A stretch of DNA of 64,000 bases, from assembly GCF_003725775.1 (NCBI RefSeq), contig NZ_RJSG01000002.1:1480674-1544673 (forward strand), given 5' to 3'. The DNA comes from Nocardioides marmorisolisilvae. Lineage in GTDB: Bacteria > Actinomycetota > Actinomycetes > Propionibacteriales > Nocardioidaceae. The translations under genes were made by a program, and so were the position numbers. Shown here piece by piece: positions 8,328-17,048 of the stretch; position 1 is the stretch's first letter; every line of letters starts with the position of its first letter. Below the pieces are notes generated by a model that searched no databases, was not told the origin of the DNA, and saw nothing but the letters and a program-made list of their open reading frames with translations.

Positions 8328-10082
8328 TTACGGCAGCGCGGCCGCCAGGCTGGAGCCCGGAGCGGTCGGGAACATCAGGCGGGAGCCGCTGCCCCCACCG
8401 ATGGTGACCGTGTTCAGCGACGGCAGCGTCGGGAAGGACAGCGCGGACTGCCCGACCAGCGAGAGCTGGATCCGGTGGCCGGCCTCGAACCGGTTCGCGA
8501 TCGGCCAGAACTCCACGTGGTAGTTCCGTGCCTGGAGCGGGAGTGCGAGCGAGGTGTGGCTGTAGTCGCCGTACGGCTGCACGAGCTGGCCGCCGGCGTA
8601 CAGCGACTTGGTCGGGATGATGTCCGGGAACGCGGTGTTGAGGCGACCGACGGCCATCGGCTTGGACTCACCGTTCGGCGCGACGTCGGAGATCACCGCC
8701 CAGATCTGCGTCGACGGCAATGTGCTGGACAGCTTGAGGTCCAGCGTCGCGGGGCCGACCGCGGTCACGGCGGACTGCAGCGCGCCGGTCGTGTAGGTCA
8801 GTCCGGTGAGGTTGGTCAGGTTCATGTCGCTGAGCGCCGGGATGAAGTCGGTGAGCTTGTTCAGCGGCCCGCCGTCGCCACCGGCCACGGTCGCGATCGT
8901 GTTCGGGTCGGTCGCGAGCGGGAACGACGTGGCTGCCGGGTAGGCCTGGAGGCTGGGCAGCAGGTCCGGAGCTCCGCGGGTCAGCGTGCCGTTGTTCAGG
9001 GACGCGACGCCCTTGGCCTTGGTCTTCGACAGGCTCAGCGAGGTCCAGGTCGTCCCGGGCAGCGGCCAGTCGGACCCGGTGAGGTGCACGAACTGGCCCT
9101 CGGACAGCGCCTCGCGGCTGCCGTCCGCCGCCAGGATCTCGACCCGGGGCTCGTTCTGGACGCCGTTGTCGATGCCGCGGACGTAGTGGTCGAACCACTG
9201 GTTGATCGCGCCCAGGCCGTAGTCGGTGCCGCGCGGGGCGCCGTCGTGGGCACCGGTAACCAGCAACCGGGTGTCGATGCCCTGGTCGCGAAAGTACTGG
9301 AACGCCTGGTAGTCACCGCGCGGTTCGACGTCGAAGGTGCCGTCGAGCATGAGCACCGGGAAGTGGTTCACGTTGCCGCGGAAGCCGCGCTGGACCCAGT
9401 AGTCGTCGAGTGTCGGGTTCAGCAGACCGGCATCGAACCCGGCGGTCACCAGCCCGATGATCACGTCGAGGGCCGAGGACGGGTTCCGGGTCATGCGCTC
9501 CTGGCCCTGCGCGAGCGCCGGTGCACCGATCGCACCGAGGACGGCGAGGCCGGGCACCGAGTTCGGGATGCCGCCCGGGACGAGCAGGTCGCGGTAGAGC
9601 TCGAACGTTCCCGAGCGCAGCACCGCCGCCTTCACGCACGGCAGCTCCTGGTGCATCGAGTTGAAGATGACGATCGAGCTCGCCGAGAAGCCGGCGATGG
9701 CCAGCGCGCCGTTGCTCCACGGCTGCTGGCAGGCCCAGCGCAGCACGTCGACGACGTCCTGCTGAGCCTTCGGCCCGAGCACGTCGAAGGAGCCGTCGCT
9801 GTCGCCGGTACCGCGGTCCTGGACGGCCAGGAAGTTGTAGTCCGAGGAGAACGAGTACGTCGCCCCGGACTCGCCGTACGGGGTGAACTCGACGACCGTC
9901 GGGCGTGGGGTGTCGACGCCGGCAGTCGTCAGGGTCGCAGCCAGGCTGGTGCCGTCGGAGGTGGTGACGCGGAGCTTCTGGTCACCGGTGGCAGCGCTGC
10001 CCGAGCTCATCGGGAGCAGGGCGGCGGTCAGGCTCACCCCGGCGGCGACAAGACCGGCGAGCGTACGACGGGTGCTGAGCAT
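8328..10082 (-). CDS. Secreted CocE/NonD-family hydrolase
   Basis: 584 residues from the ATG at 10082, chosen because GGAGG lies 5 nt upstream and a Sec signal peptide follows at once (MLSTRRTLAGLVAAGVS, Ala-rich, cleavage near ASG-SAATG). The mature protein looks like an X-Pro dipeptidyl-peptidase/CocE-type alpha/beta hydrolase: nucleophile serine in IAGFSASS, a likely catalytic His in VTGAHDGAPRG, and a C-terminal jelly-roll domain (GHRIQLSLVGQSALSF). Such enzymes cleave acyl esters or N-terminal dipeptides. It begins only 20 bp after the last mce gene and is probably in the same transcript, so hydrolysis of an extracellular lipid or ester before uptake is a reasonable guess. Confidence 0.82.
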   Translation of the reverse strand: MLSTRRTLAGLVAAGVSLTAALLPMSSGSAATGDQKLRVTTSDGTSLAATLTTAGVDTPRPTVVEFTPYGESGATYSFSSDYNFLAVQDRGTGDSDGSFDVLGPKAQQDVVDVLRWACQQPWSNGALAIAGFSASSIVIFNSMHQELPCVKAAVLRSGTFELYRDLLVPGGIPNSVPGLAVLGAIGAPALAQGQERMTRNPSSALDVIIGLVTAGFDAGLLNPTLDDYWVQRGFRGNVNHFPVLMLDGTFDVEPRGDYQAFQYFRDQGIDTRLLVTGAHDGAPRGTDYGLGAINQWFDHYVRGIDNGVQNEPRVEILAADGSREALSEGQFVHLTGSDWPLPGTTWTSLSLSKTKAKGVASLNNGTLTRGAPDLLPSLQAYPAATSFPLATDPNTIATVAGGDGGPLNKLTDFIPALSDMNLTNLTGLTYTTGALQSAVTAVGPATLDLKLSSTLPSTQIWAVISDVAPNGESKPMAVGRLNTAFPDIIPTKSLYAGGQLVQPYGDYSHTSLALPLQARNYHVEFWPIANRFEAGHRIQLSLVGQSALSFPTLPSLNTVTIGGGSGSRLMFPTAPGSSLAAALP

Positions 10083-10102
10083 GGTGCCTCCAGGAGCTGC
10101 GG

Positions 10103-10654
10103 TCAGCCGTTGTTCGACAGACTGCTGATGTTGACCTCGTCGACCAGCCACCGACCGCCCTGGCGCACCATCTTCATGGTCACCCGCGGCTGGTCCAGGC
10201 CCTTCTGCGGACCGGTCGAGCCGCTTCCGGGGTTGCTGATCGTCTGGTCGACGAAGAGCAGCACGGTCACGTGGTCGGCGTCCTTCACGATGGGCGCGGA
10301 GTCGACCACCGTCCCGTTGGCCTTCGCCTTGAGCTGGACGACCAGCTTCTTGATCGGCGCGCTGACCTCGGCGTACTGCTTGCGGAACTTCGCGGTGCCT
10401 GCGTCGTCGACCCAGGCGAAGTCCTTGTTCACGGATTTGTAGTCGTAGGTGGTCATCTCGACCACGGCGACCCGGGCGGCCTTGTTCGCGGCCTTGCCGG
10501 CCGCAGCCAGGCGGACCGCCTGGTCCTCCCCCTTCGAACCGCCGGTCTGCCAGAGCAGGGTCACGACGAGCAGGGCGACCAGACTCATCAGCAGCAACGA
10601 GCCGAGTCCGGTCACGACGAGCTGGAGCCGGTCCTTGCGGTCGGCCTCACTCAT
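10103..10654 (-). CDS. Mce-associated membrane protein
   Basis: 183 residues with one transmembrane segment (about 14-36, LVVTGLGSLLLMSLVALLVVTLLW) and an extracytoplasmic alpha+beta domain (VEMTTYDYKSVNKDF...DQPRVTMKMVRQGGRWLVDEV) typical of actinobacterial Mam proteins. In mycobacteria these stabilise or assist the Mce complex, as shown for OmamA/LucA-type proteins. It overlaps the preceding mceF by 8 nt, consistent with the last position of the mce core operon. Confidence 0.85.
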   Translation of the reverse strand: MSEADRKDRLQLVVTGLGSLLLMSLVALLVVTLLWQTGGSKGEDQAVRLAAAGKAANKAARVAVVEMTTYDYKSVNKDFAWVDDAGTAKFRKQYAEVSAPIKKLVVQLKAKANGTVVDSAPIVKDADHVTVLLFVDQTISNPGSGSTGPQKGLDQPRVTMKMVRQGGRWLVDEVNISSLSNNG

Positions 10655-11786
10655 CGACGGGTCCGGGCGCGTGGGCCGCGCCGCGCTGCAGGTTCGGCGC
10701 GTTGCTCGGGCAGTGCCCGGTGGTGACCAGCGGACGACGCTGCGGGTTGGTCGGCTCGCGCATCGGGGTGCTGTAGCGGCACACGGTCGGTCGCTGCGGG
10801 ATGCCCTCGATCTGCACGATGCCGTTCTTGATCGCCCGCGGGATCACGCTCAGGCCTCCGGGGTACTCGGCCAGGATCACGCCGAGGTGCGGGGCGTAGC
10901 TGCGGAAGAGGTTCGAGACCAGGACCGCCGTGCTCAGGAACTTCGGCAGGTACCCGTCCATGTCGTCGAGCAGCTGCTGGAGCTCCTCGACGTGCTGCGG
11001 AGCGGTCTCGAGCGTGGTGCGCAGCTCAGGGTCGTAGTTCTTCAGGAACGCCGCGAACTCCTTGGCCGAGCTCGCCAACGTCCGGATGTCGTCGGCCTTC
11101 TCGGTCCCGATCGAGAGCACGGTGTTGCCGTTGTTGATCAGCCGCTCCGTCTCGGGCCAGAGCTCGTCGAGCTGGGCGAGCAGCTGGGAACCCTGGTCGA
11201 CCAGCTTGCCGATCTCCTCGCCGGTCCCGGCCAGACCGGTGCTGAGCTCGGTGAGCAGAGTGTGCAGCTGGCGGGCATCGATCTGATCCAGGAGCTTGTT
11301 CACGCTGATGACCGTCGAGGCCAGCGTCTTGGGCAGGTCGGTGGACGTGGCCGGGATGACCGAACCGTCGTGGAGGAACGGGCCCTTCGACGTCTTCGGC
11401 TGGAAGTCGAGGTACTGCTCACCGACCGGCGAGAGGCTGCGGACCTTGACCACCGAGTTTGCCGGGATCTTGTCCGAGGACGTGATCACGACCTTCGCCT
11501 CGACGCCGTCGTCGGTCAGCTTGATCTGGTGGACCTTGCCGACCTTCACGCCACGGTAGGTCACCGACGAGCCCTCGAAGAGGCCGCCGGTCGAGGTCAG
11601 CTCGACCCGGATGGTCTTGGTGCCGCGCAGGATCGGGGTGTCCAGGACGTTGTTGAACAAGTACGCCAACGTCACCATCAGCACGACGATGACGCCGATG
11701 AGGCTCATCCAGAGCCGGTCAGCGAGGATCCCGCGCAGGTTGTGCAGCGGCCGGACCGATGCGACCGAGTCGCCTCCGTAGCTCAT
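10647..11786 (-). CDS. mceF: MCE-family protein, sixth of operon (MceF position)
   Basis: 379 residues: N-terminal transmembrane anchor (about 27-48), the MCE/MlaD domain (IRVELTSTGGLFEGSSV...RGVKVGKV, residues about 55-140), a long helical region with coiled-coil character, and a Pro/Arg-rich C-terminal tail. MCE proteins form a periplasm-spanning hexameric tube that passes lipids to the YrbE permeases. Sixth MCE gene of the operon; its start overlaps the mceE stop by 4 nt. Confidence 0.92.
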   Translation of the reverse strand: MSYGGDSVASVRPLHNLRGILADRLWMSLIGVIVVLMVTLAYLFNNVLDTPILRGTKTIRVELTSTGGLFEGSSVTYRGVKVGKVHQIKLTDDGVEAKVVITSSDKIPANSVVKVRSLSPVGEQYLDFQPKTSKGPFLHDGSVIPATSTDLPKTLASTVISVNKLLDQIDARQLHTLLTELSTGLAGTGEEIGKLVDQGSQLLAQLDELWPETERLINNGNTVLSIGTEKADDIRTLASSAKEFAAFLKNYDPELRTTLETAPQHVEELQQLLDDMDGYLPKFLSTAVLVSNLFRSYAPHLGVILAEYPGGLSVIPRAIKNGIVQIEGIPQRPTVCRYSTPMREPTNPQRRPLVTTGHCPSNAPNLQRGAAHAPGPVDE

Positions 11787-12907
11787 CGGGCACCTCCCAG
11801 CAGTGCGGTGAGACTGACCGGTGAGCTCGATCCGCTCGGCGCCTTGGGCTTGCCGGCCAGGCCGGTGAGGCCGCCGAGCAGACCGCCGGTGCCGTTGCCG
11901 TTGGTCCCGGTGCTGCCACCGCCGCCCGGTCCGAGCAGGTTGGGCAGGTTCAGGCCGGCGAAGTTGATGCCGAGCTTGAGGCTCAGGTAGTCACCGGGGG
12001 TGACGCCGTTCAGGGTGTTGCTGACGTCGACCAGCGCCCGCAGCGACGGGCCGAGCAACGCGGTGTTGTTCAGGAACTCCTGGAGGACCGGCGAGACCTC
12101 GCGGACCATCTGCAGGATCTGCGTCCGGGTCTTGACCACGACGTCGTTCGCGGTGCCGGAGAACTCGGCGAGCTTGGCCAGCAGCGCGGTGAAGTCGGGC
12201 GTGTTCTCCCGCAGGACAGCAGCCGCCGGCTGGATGTCCTTCAGCGCCTCGCGGATGATGGCGCGGTTCTGGTTCGCGATCTTGGAGACCGCTGCCAGTG
12301 CCCGCAGCGCCCGGTCGATGTCGCCGGTGGTCGCGTCGGCACCGTCGAGGAAGGTGTTGGCCCGGACCAGCAGCTCGCGCACCGTGTCCTCGCGGCCCCC
12401 GAGCGCCTCGTTGAGCTGGTCGGTCACGGTCTGGAGCTGGTTGAGCCCGCCGCCGTTGACGAGCAGCGACGCCGACGACAGCGCGTCCTCGACCGTCGGC
12501 GCCGTGGTCGACTTCTTCGGGTCCAGGCTGCCGCCGTCCTTGACCAGGGCACCGTCGGCGGGGTTGGTGACGTCGACGAAGAGCTCGCCGAGCGGGGTCG
12601 TGTAGCGCAGCCGGGCCGAGGCGTCCTGGCGGACCTTGGCAGACCGACGGACCTCGAGTGTGGCGATGGCCTTGAAGTCAGCCGTGGTCACCGAGCGGAC
12701 CTTGCCCTCGTTGACGCCGTTGACCTTCACCTGGGCGCCCTGGGCGAGGTTGAGGGCCTCGTCGAAACGCACCTTGATCGTGATGGTGTCGCCGCTGACG
12801 CCGTTGCCGGGCAGCGGCAGGTCGGCCATGGTCGGTCCGCAGCCGGTGACCAGAGCGATCCCGACCAGGCCCGTGAGTGCGGCGAGCAGCCGCTTCCGGG
12901 CGCTCAT
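11783..12907 (-). CDS. mceE: MCE-family lipoprotein (MceE position)
   Basis: 374 residues from the ATG at 12907, which overlaps the mceD stop (ATGA). The longer reading frame upstream is rejected because the lipoprotein signal starts here: MSARKRLLAALTGLVGIALV then a TGC lipobox. The MCE domain follows (TITIKVRFDEALNLAQGAQVKV), then a helical domain, and a Gly/Thr-rich tail near GGGGSTGTNGNGTGG. MceE-type lipoproteins (LprK/LprN group) are the lipidated member of the MCE hexamer in mycobacteria. Confidence 0.92.
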   Translation of the reverse strand: MSARKRLLAALTGLVGIALVTGCGPTMADLPLPGNGVSGDTITIKVRFDEALNLAQGAQVKVNGVNEGKVRSVTTADFKAIATLEVRRSAKVRQDASARLRYTTPLGELFVDVTNPADGALVKDGGSLDPKKSTTAPTVEDALSSASLLVNGGGLNQLQTVTDQLNEALGGREDTVRELLVRANTFLDGADATTGDIDRALRALAAVSKIANQNRAIIREALKDIQPAAAVLRENTPDFTALLAKLAEFSGTANDVVVKTRTQILQMVREVSPVLQEFLNNTALLGPSLRALVDVSNTLNGVTPGDYLSLKLGINFAGLNLPNLLGPGGGGSTGTNGNGTGGLLGGLTGLAGKPKAPSGSSSPVSLTALLGGAR

Positions 12908-13962
12908 CCCAGTCCCAGCAGTGCGAGGAGGTTGTTCAGGTTCAGCAGCGACGGTCCGAAGGCCGCACACATCTGGTTCGACTGCGGCGTGCTGCAGAGC
13001 GTGTTCACGATGCTCGCGACACCCGGCAGGATCACCGTCGGGTCCACCCGGACCTCGAGCTTGTCGCCGTGCAGGATCCCCTCGAGGTTCTGCAGCGCGA
13101 CCGGCATCACTCGCAGGGTCTCGGTCAGCTGGTCCTTCTTGCTCATCAGGGTGTTCATCACCGAGACGCTCTGGTTGAGCGCCTGGACCAGCTGCTGGCG
13201 GTTGGTGTGGGCGAAGTCGGCGACCAGCGTGATCGCCTCTTGCAGCGAGACCAGCGTCGAGCGGAAGTTCTGCCGCTCATCGGCGAGCAGCTTGCTGGCC
13301 TGGCTGACCGAGCCGATGAAGTCCTTCACCAGCTGCTGGTTGTCCGCGATCGCGGTCGTCAGCGCGTCGAGCGACTTCACCGTCGAGGAGATGTTCTCGC
13401 GCTGGTTGGAGATGGTGTCCACGGCGCTGCCGAGCGAGGTGATCGCCTCGTTGAACTCCTCGCCCTTGCCGTTCACCGCGCGCGAGCCGGAGAGCAGGAT
13501 CCGCTTGATTGCGTCCTTGGTCTCCTTCGAGCCGGAGATGCCGGTGGCGAAGGTGTTCAGCGCCGCGAGCACGTCGTCGAAGTCGACCGGCGTACGGGTC
13601 TTCTCGGTGTCGATGACCGCGCCGTCGTGCATCTTCGGACCGGAGTGGTAGACCGGCGTCAGCTCGACGTACCGGTCCGTGGCGACCGACCGGGCGACCA
13701 CGACGGCGCCGGCGTCCGCCGGGACTGCCTGGCCCTTGTCGATCTCCATCGTGACCCGGACGTGGTCCCCGTCGGGCTTGATCGAGGTCACCGTGCCGAC
13801 CGGGACGCCGAGGATGCCGACGTCGTTGCCGACGAACAGACCTGCGGAGTCCTTCATCAGGGCGGTGATCTTCATCTTGCCGCCGAGCGACGGCACGCCG
13901 GTGCAGCCGCTCACGCCGAAGAACACGGCGAGCACCAGGAGGACGCTGAGGATCTTCTTCAT
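12904..13962 (-). CDS. mceD: MCE-family lipoprotein (MceD position)
   Basis: 352 residues. N-terminal lipoprotein signal MKKILSVLLVLAVFFGVSGC with Cys20, then the MCE domain (KITALMKDSAGLFVGNDVGI) and a helical tube-forming region ending in a Leu/Asn-rich segment (LLNLNNLLALLGLG). It stands fourth among the MCE genes, the position where mycobacterial MceD usually has a plain transmembrane anchor; here both this protein and the next are lipoproteins. It shares one base with the end of mceC at 13962. Confidence 0.9.
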   Translation of the reverse strand: MKKILSVLLVLAVFFGVSGCTGVPSLGGKMKITALMKDSAGLFVGNDVGILGVPVGTVTSIKPDGDHVRVTMEIDKGQAVPADAGAVVVARSVATDRYVELTPVYHSGPKMHDGAVIDTEKTRTPVDFDDVLAALNTFATGISGSKETKDAIKRILLSGSRAVNGKGEEFNEAITSLGSAVDTISNQRENISSTVKSLDALTTAIADNQQLVKDFIGSVSQASKLLADERQNFRSTLVSLQEAITLVADFAHTNRQQLVQALNQSVSVMNTLMSKKDQLTETLRVMPVALQNLEGILHGDKLEVRVDPTVILPGVASIVNTLCSTPQSNQMCAAFGPSLLNLNNLLALLGLG

Positions 13963-14933
13963 CAGCAGTCTCCCGAGGTGCGGCAGCGGACGTCGTCCGG
14001 CGGGATCGCGGAACCGTTGACGAACAGGTCGCCCCAGGGGCCGTTGCCGGTGGCGTTGGCGACGTAGCGGACAGCAGGCGCGACGTTGTCGAGCAGGTCC
14101 TTGAGCACCTTGTCCTGGCTGCGCAGGGTGGAGAGGACCTGGTTGAGCTTCCGGAACGCCGGGCCGAGGTCTGCCTGGGTGTCGTCGATGATGCCGGCCA
14201 GGTTCTGCGCGAGCGCGGTGGTCTCGGTGAGCAGCGTGTGGATCGCCGCGCGACGGCTGTTGATCTCGTTCAGCACCAGGGTCGACTGCTTCATCAGGTC
14301 GACGATGTCGACGCTGCTGGCGCCGAGCTGGTCGGTGATCTTGCGCGCTGCGTTGAACAGCTCGGCGGTCTGGGTGCTCCGCGCGGTGACCGCCTCGGAC
14401 AGCCGGGCCACGCCGTTCAGCGCCGGCCCGAGTCCTTCGGTGGTGGCGTCGAGGGTCTTGCTGGCCTCGGTCAGCGCCTTGGCGAGCAGCAGCGGGTCGA
14501 GCTTCTGCAGCGTTCCGGTGCCCTTCTCCAGCACGTCCTGGAGGTTGTAGGGCACCGACGTGCGCGAGAGCGGGATCCGGGAGATCTCGCCGCTGCCGAG
14601 CGGCTTCACGTCGAGGTAGTGGGTGCCGAGGAGCGTGGCGACCTTCACCGCGGCGGTCGTCTTGCTCCCCAGCCGCACGTCCTTGCTGACGGTGAAGGTG
14701 ACCTTCACCTGGTCACCGTCGAGCTTGATGCCCTTGATCTGCCCGACCGGTACGCCGTGCACCTTGACGTCCTCGCTGACCCGCAGCCCGGCGGTCTGGG
14801 CGAGGATCGCGGTGTAGGACTTCTTGCCGAACGGGATCACCGAGATGCCGACGACGACGAGGCCGAGGAGCGCGCCGATCAGGATGGCGACGAGGCCGAT
14901 CTTGAACGGGTCACGGGCGGCGAGCGGCTTCAC
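13962..14933 (-). CDS. mceC: MCE-family protein (MceC position)
   Basis: 323 residues with a transmembrane anchor (about 13-36, KIGLVAILIGALLGLVVVGI), MCE domain (YTAILAQTAGLRVSEDVKVH) and a helical stalk. Of three nearby GTG codons the one at 14933 is preferred: it overlaps the mceB stop (GTGA) and has GGAGG 7 nt upstream. Third MCE subunit of the leftward operon. Confidence 0.9.
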   Translation of the reverse strand: MKPLAARDPFKIGLVAILIGALLGLVVVGISVIPFGKKSYTAILAQTAGLRVSEDVKVHGVPVGQIKGIKLDGDQVKVTFTVSKDVRLGSKTTAAVKVATLLGTHYLDVKPLGSGEISRIPLSRTSVPYNLQDVLEKGTGTLQKLDPLLLAKALTEASKTLDATTEGLGPALNGVARLSEAVTARSTQTAELFNAARKITDQLGASSVDIVDLMKQSTLVLNEINSRRAAIHTLLTETTALAQNLAGIIDDTQADLGPAFRKLNQVLSTLRSQDKVLKDLLDNVAPAVRYVANATGNGPWGDLFVNGSAIPPDDVRCRTSGDC

Positions 14934-15946
14934 TTGCACACCTCCGACCACGGTCCGTTGCTGGACCCGTTGAGGTTCAGCTGCGCGGCGCCGACCCCGA
15001 CGGTGATCGAGCAGAAGTACAGGTTCACGGCGTTCTGGTAGCTCGACGCGCGACCGAGGGCGGCGAGCGCCTGACCGAAGGAGCCGAGGGCGTCGACGAA
15101 CGGCTGCCGGTTGGCGAGGAACAGCTTCATGGTCGCGTTGAACTTCTTCACGGCCTCGACGGTCGGCGTACGGGCGTCGGTGAGCAGCTGGGCGGTGGAC
15201 TGGATCAGCTCGCTCATCCCGTCGATGGAGGCGCCGATCGACTTGCGGTCGGCGGCGAGGCCGGTCATCAGCGCCTTCAGCTCGACCACGCTGCTGCGCA
15301 GCTCGGTGCCCTGGCCGGCCATGTCGGTGAGCACCGGGGTCAGGTTGTCCAGGACCTCGCCGACGATCTGGTCACGGTCGGCCAGGAAGTTGGTGAGCTT
15401 CGCCGTGCGTTGGAGCAGGCTCTCCACCGTGCCGCCCTCGCCCTGCAGGACGCGGACCACGGACTCGGCCAGCTGGTTCACGTCGTCGGGGCGCAGCGCC
15501 TCGAACAGCGGGCGGAAGCCGTTGAGCAGCTCGGTCAGGTCGAACCCGGGGTTCGTGCGGTTCAACGGCACCGTCGAGCCCGCGGTCATCGCCGGCCCGT
15601 GCTTGGGTCCCTGGACCATCGCGAGGTACCGCTGGCCGAGCAGGTTCTGGTAGCGCATCACGAGGGTGGTCGTGGTCAGCAGCTTCTGGCGCTTGACCAG
15701 GTTGAAGTCGACCTCAGCGCCTTCCTTGGTGATCTTCACGCTCTGGACGCGGCCGACGCGGACGCCGGCGACGCGGATGTCGTCGCCGCTGCGCAGGCCC
15801 GAGACGTCACTGAACTCGGCCTTGTAGTGGACGGTCTCGCCGGACAGGCCGTGCAGCATCGTGTTCACCAGCAGGTAGCCGAGCAGCACGGCGACCAGCG
15901 CGAACAGGCTGAACTTGACCAGGATGGCCTTGAACCCGGCGATCAT
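14930..15946 (-). CDS. mceB: MCE-family protein (MceB position)
   Basis: 338 residues: transmembrane anchor (about 9-31), MCE domain (VHYKAEFSDVSGLRSGDDI, about 38-115), helical region, and a C-terminal YFCSITVG...GPWSEVCK with two Cys that could form a disulfide outside the membrane. ATGA overlap with the mceA stop. Second MCE subunit of the operon. Confidence 0.92.
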   Translation of the reverse strand: MIAGFKAILVKFSLFALVAVLLGYLLVNTMLHGLSGETVHYKAEFSDVSGLRSGDDIRVAGVRVGRVQSVKITKEGAEVDFNLVKRQKLLTTTTLVMRYQNLLGQRYLAMVQGPKHGPAMTAGSTVPLNRTNPGFDLTELLNGFRPLFEALRPDDVNQLAESVVRVLQGEGGTVESLLQRTAKLTNFLADRDQIVGEVLDNLTPVLTDMAGQGTELRSSVVELKALMTGLAADRKSIGASIDGMSELIQSTAQLLTDARTPTVEAVKKFNATMKLFLANRQPFVDALGSFGQALAALGRASSYQNAVNLYFCSITVGVGAAQLNLNGSSNGPWSEVCK

Positions 15947-17043
15947 CGGGAGCCTCCCGAGAGCATCCGGCTGACGCCGACCCGACCCGCACCGGTGCAG
16001 TTGTCACCACGGGCCGCACCGAACCGCGGGCAGTCGGCCCGGGTGTAGTACGGCGGCACGTCGAGGTTGAACGTCGTCACCGAGTTCAGGAAGCCGTCGT
16101 GCAGCACTGTCTTGAGCTTGTCGTCGAGGAGCTTGTTCGTCAGGAACGCCTCGGTGATGCCGGCGTGCCGGTTCGCGTACACGACGTCGAGCAGCCGGGC
16201 CGAGTTGTCGATGAACCGGATCAGGTCGGCGGAGTTCGCCTTCACGAAGGTGTTCGCCTGCGTGGTCAGCGTGAGTCCTCCGGAGATCAGGGTGGCGAGC
16301 GAGGCCTTCTCGTCGACGATCGTGCGCGCCGTCACCAGCGCGTCGTTGGTGGCCTGGAAGAGGTCCGGCGCGACCTGCTGGGCGAGCTCGAGGTTCTCGG
16401 CGAGCTTGCGGACGTCGTCGCGGATCAGCGGCATCTTCGGGTTGAGCTTGGCCAGGTAGGCGTTGGCCACGTCGATCGTCTTGCCGAGCTTGATGCCCCG
16501 ACCGTCGAGTGCCTGCGCGGCGGAGCCGATCGCCGAGGCAAGCTCGGCCGGGCCGACGGCCTTGACGAGCGAGTCGATGTCGTCGAGGGCCTGCTGGAGC
16601 TCGAGGGTCCCCTGGGTCTTGTCCGCCGGGATCACCGCTCCGGCCCTCAACCCCTTCTTGGCCGCCACGCTCCCCTTCGGCGGCACCAGGTCGACGAACG
16701 ACGTACCGAAGACCGTGGCCGGGAGGATCCGGGCGACCACGTTGGCCGGCACCATGTCCAGGTCGTTCTGCGAGATCAGGATGTTCACCCGAACGCCGCC
16801 GTCCGCACCCGGCCCGATGCCGGTGACGCGGCCGACGATGACGCCACGGACCTTCACGTCGGCGCCCTTGGCGAGCGAACCGCCGGCGTCGCGAAGCTCC
16901 GCGGAGACGTGCTTGGGGCCGCCGAGGCTCCCGGTCGACTTCATGAACAGGAGCGTGAGGGCGATCGCGAGCACGACGAGAGCCGCCAACCCGCGGACTG
17001 CGAGATCGCGGCGGGTCAGCTCCTTGCGGACGGCCTGGGCCAC
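15943..17043 (-). CDS. mceA: MCE-family protein (MceA position)
   Basis: 366 residues: transmembrane anchor (about 17-35), MCE domain (HVSAELRDAGGSLAKGADV...RGVIVGRV), a long helical domain (cholesterol uptake porin-like region) and a Cys-containing C-terminus (ADCPRFGAARGDNCTG). First MCE gene after the two permeases, 5 nt after the yrbEB stop. In mycobacteria MceA proteins take part in substrate binding, but the ligand class cannot be read from this sequence. Confidence 0.92.
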   Translation of the reverse strand: MAQAVRKELTRRDLAVRGLAALVVLAIALTLLFMKSTGSLGGPKHVSAELRDAGGSLAKGADVKVRGVIVGRVTGIGPGADGGVRVNILISQNDLDMVPANVVARILPATVFGTSFVDLVPPKGSVAAKKGLRAGAVIPADKTQGTLELQQALDDIDSLVKAVGPAELASAIGSAAQALDGRGIKLGKTIDVANAYLAKLNPKMPLIRDDVRKLAENLELAQQVAPDLFQATNDALVTARTIVDEKASLATLISGGLTLTTQANTFVKANSADLIRFIDNSARLLDVVYANRHAGITEAFLTNKLLDDKLKTVLHDGFLNSVTTFNLDVPPYYTRADCPRFGAARGDNCTGAGRVGVSRMLSGGSR

Positions 17044-17048
17044 TCAGA

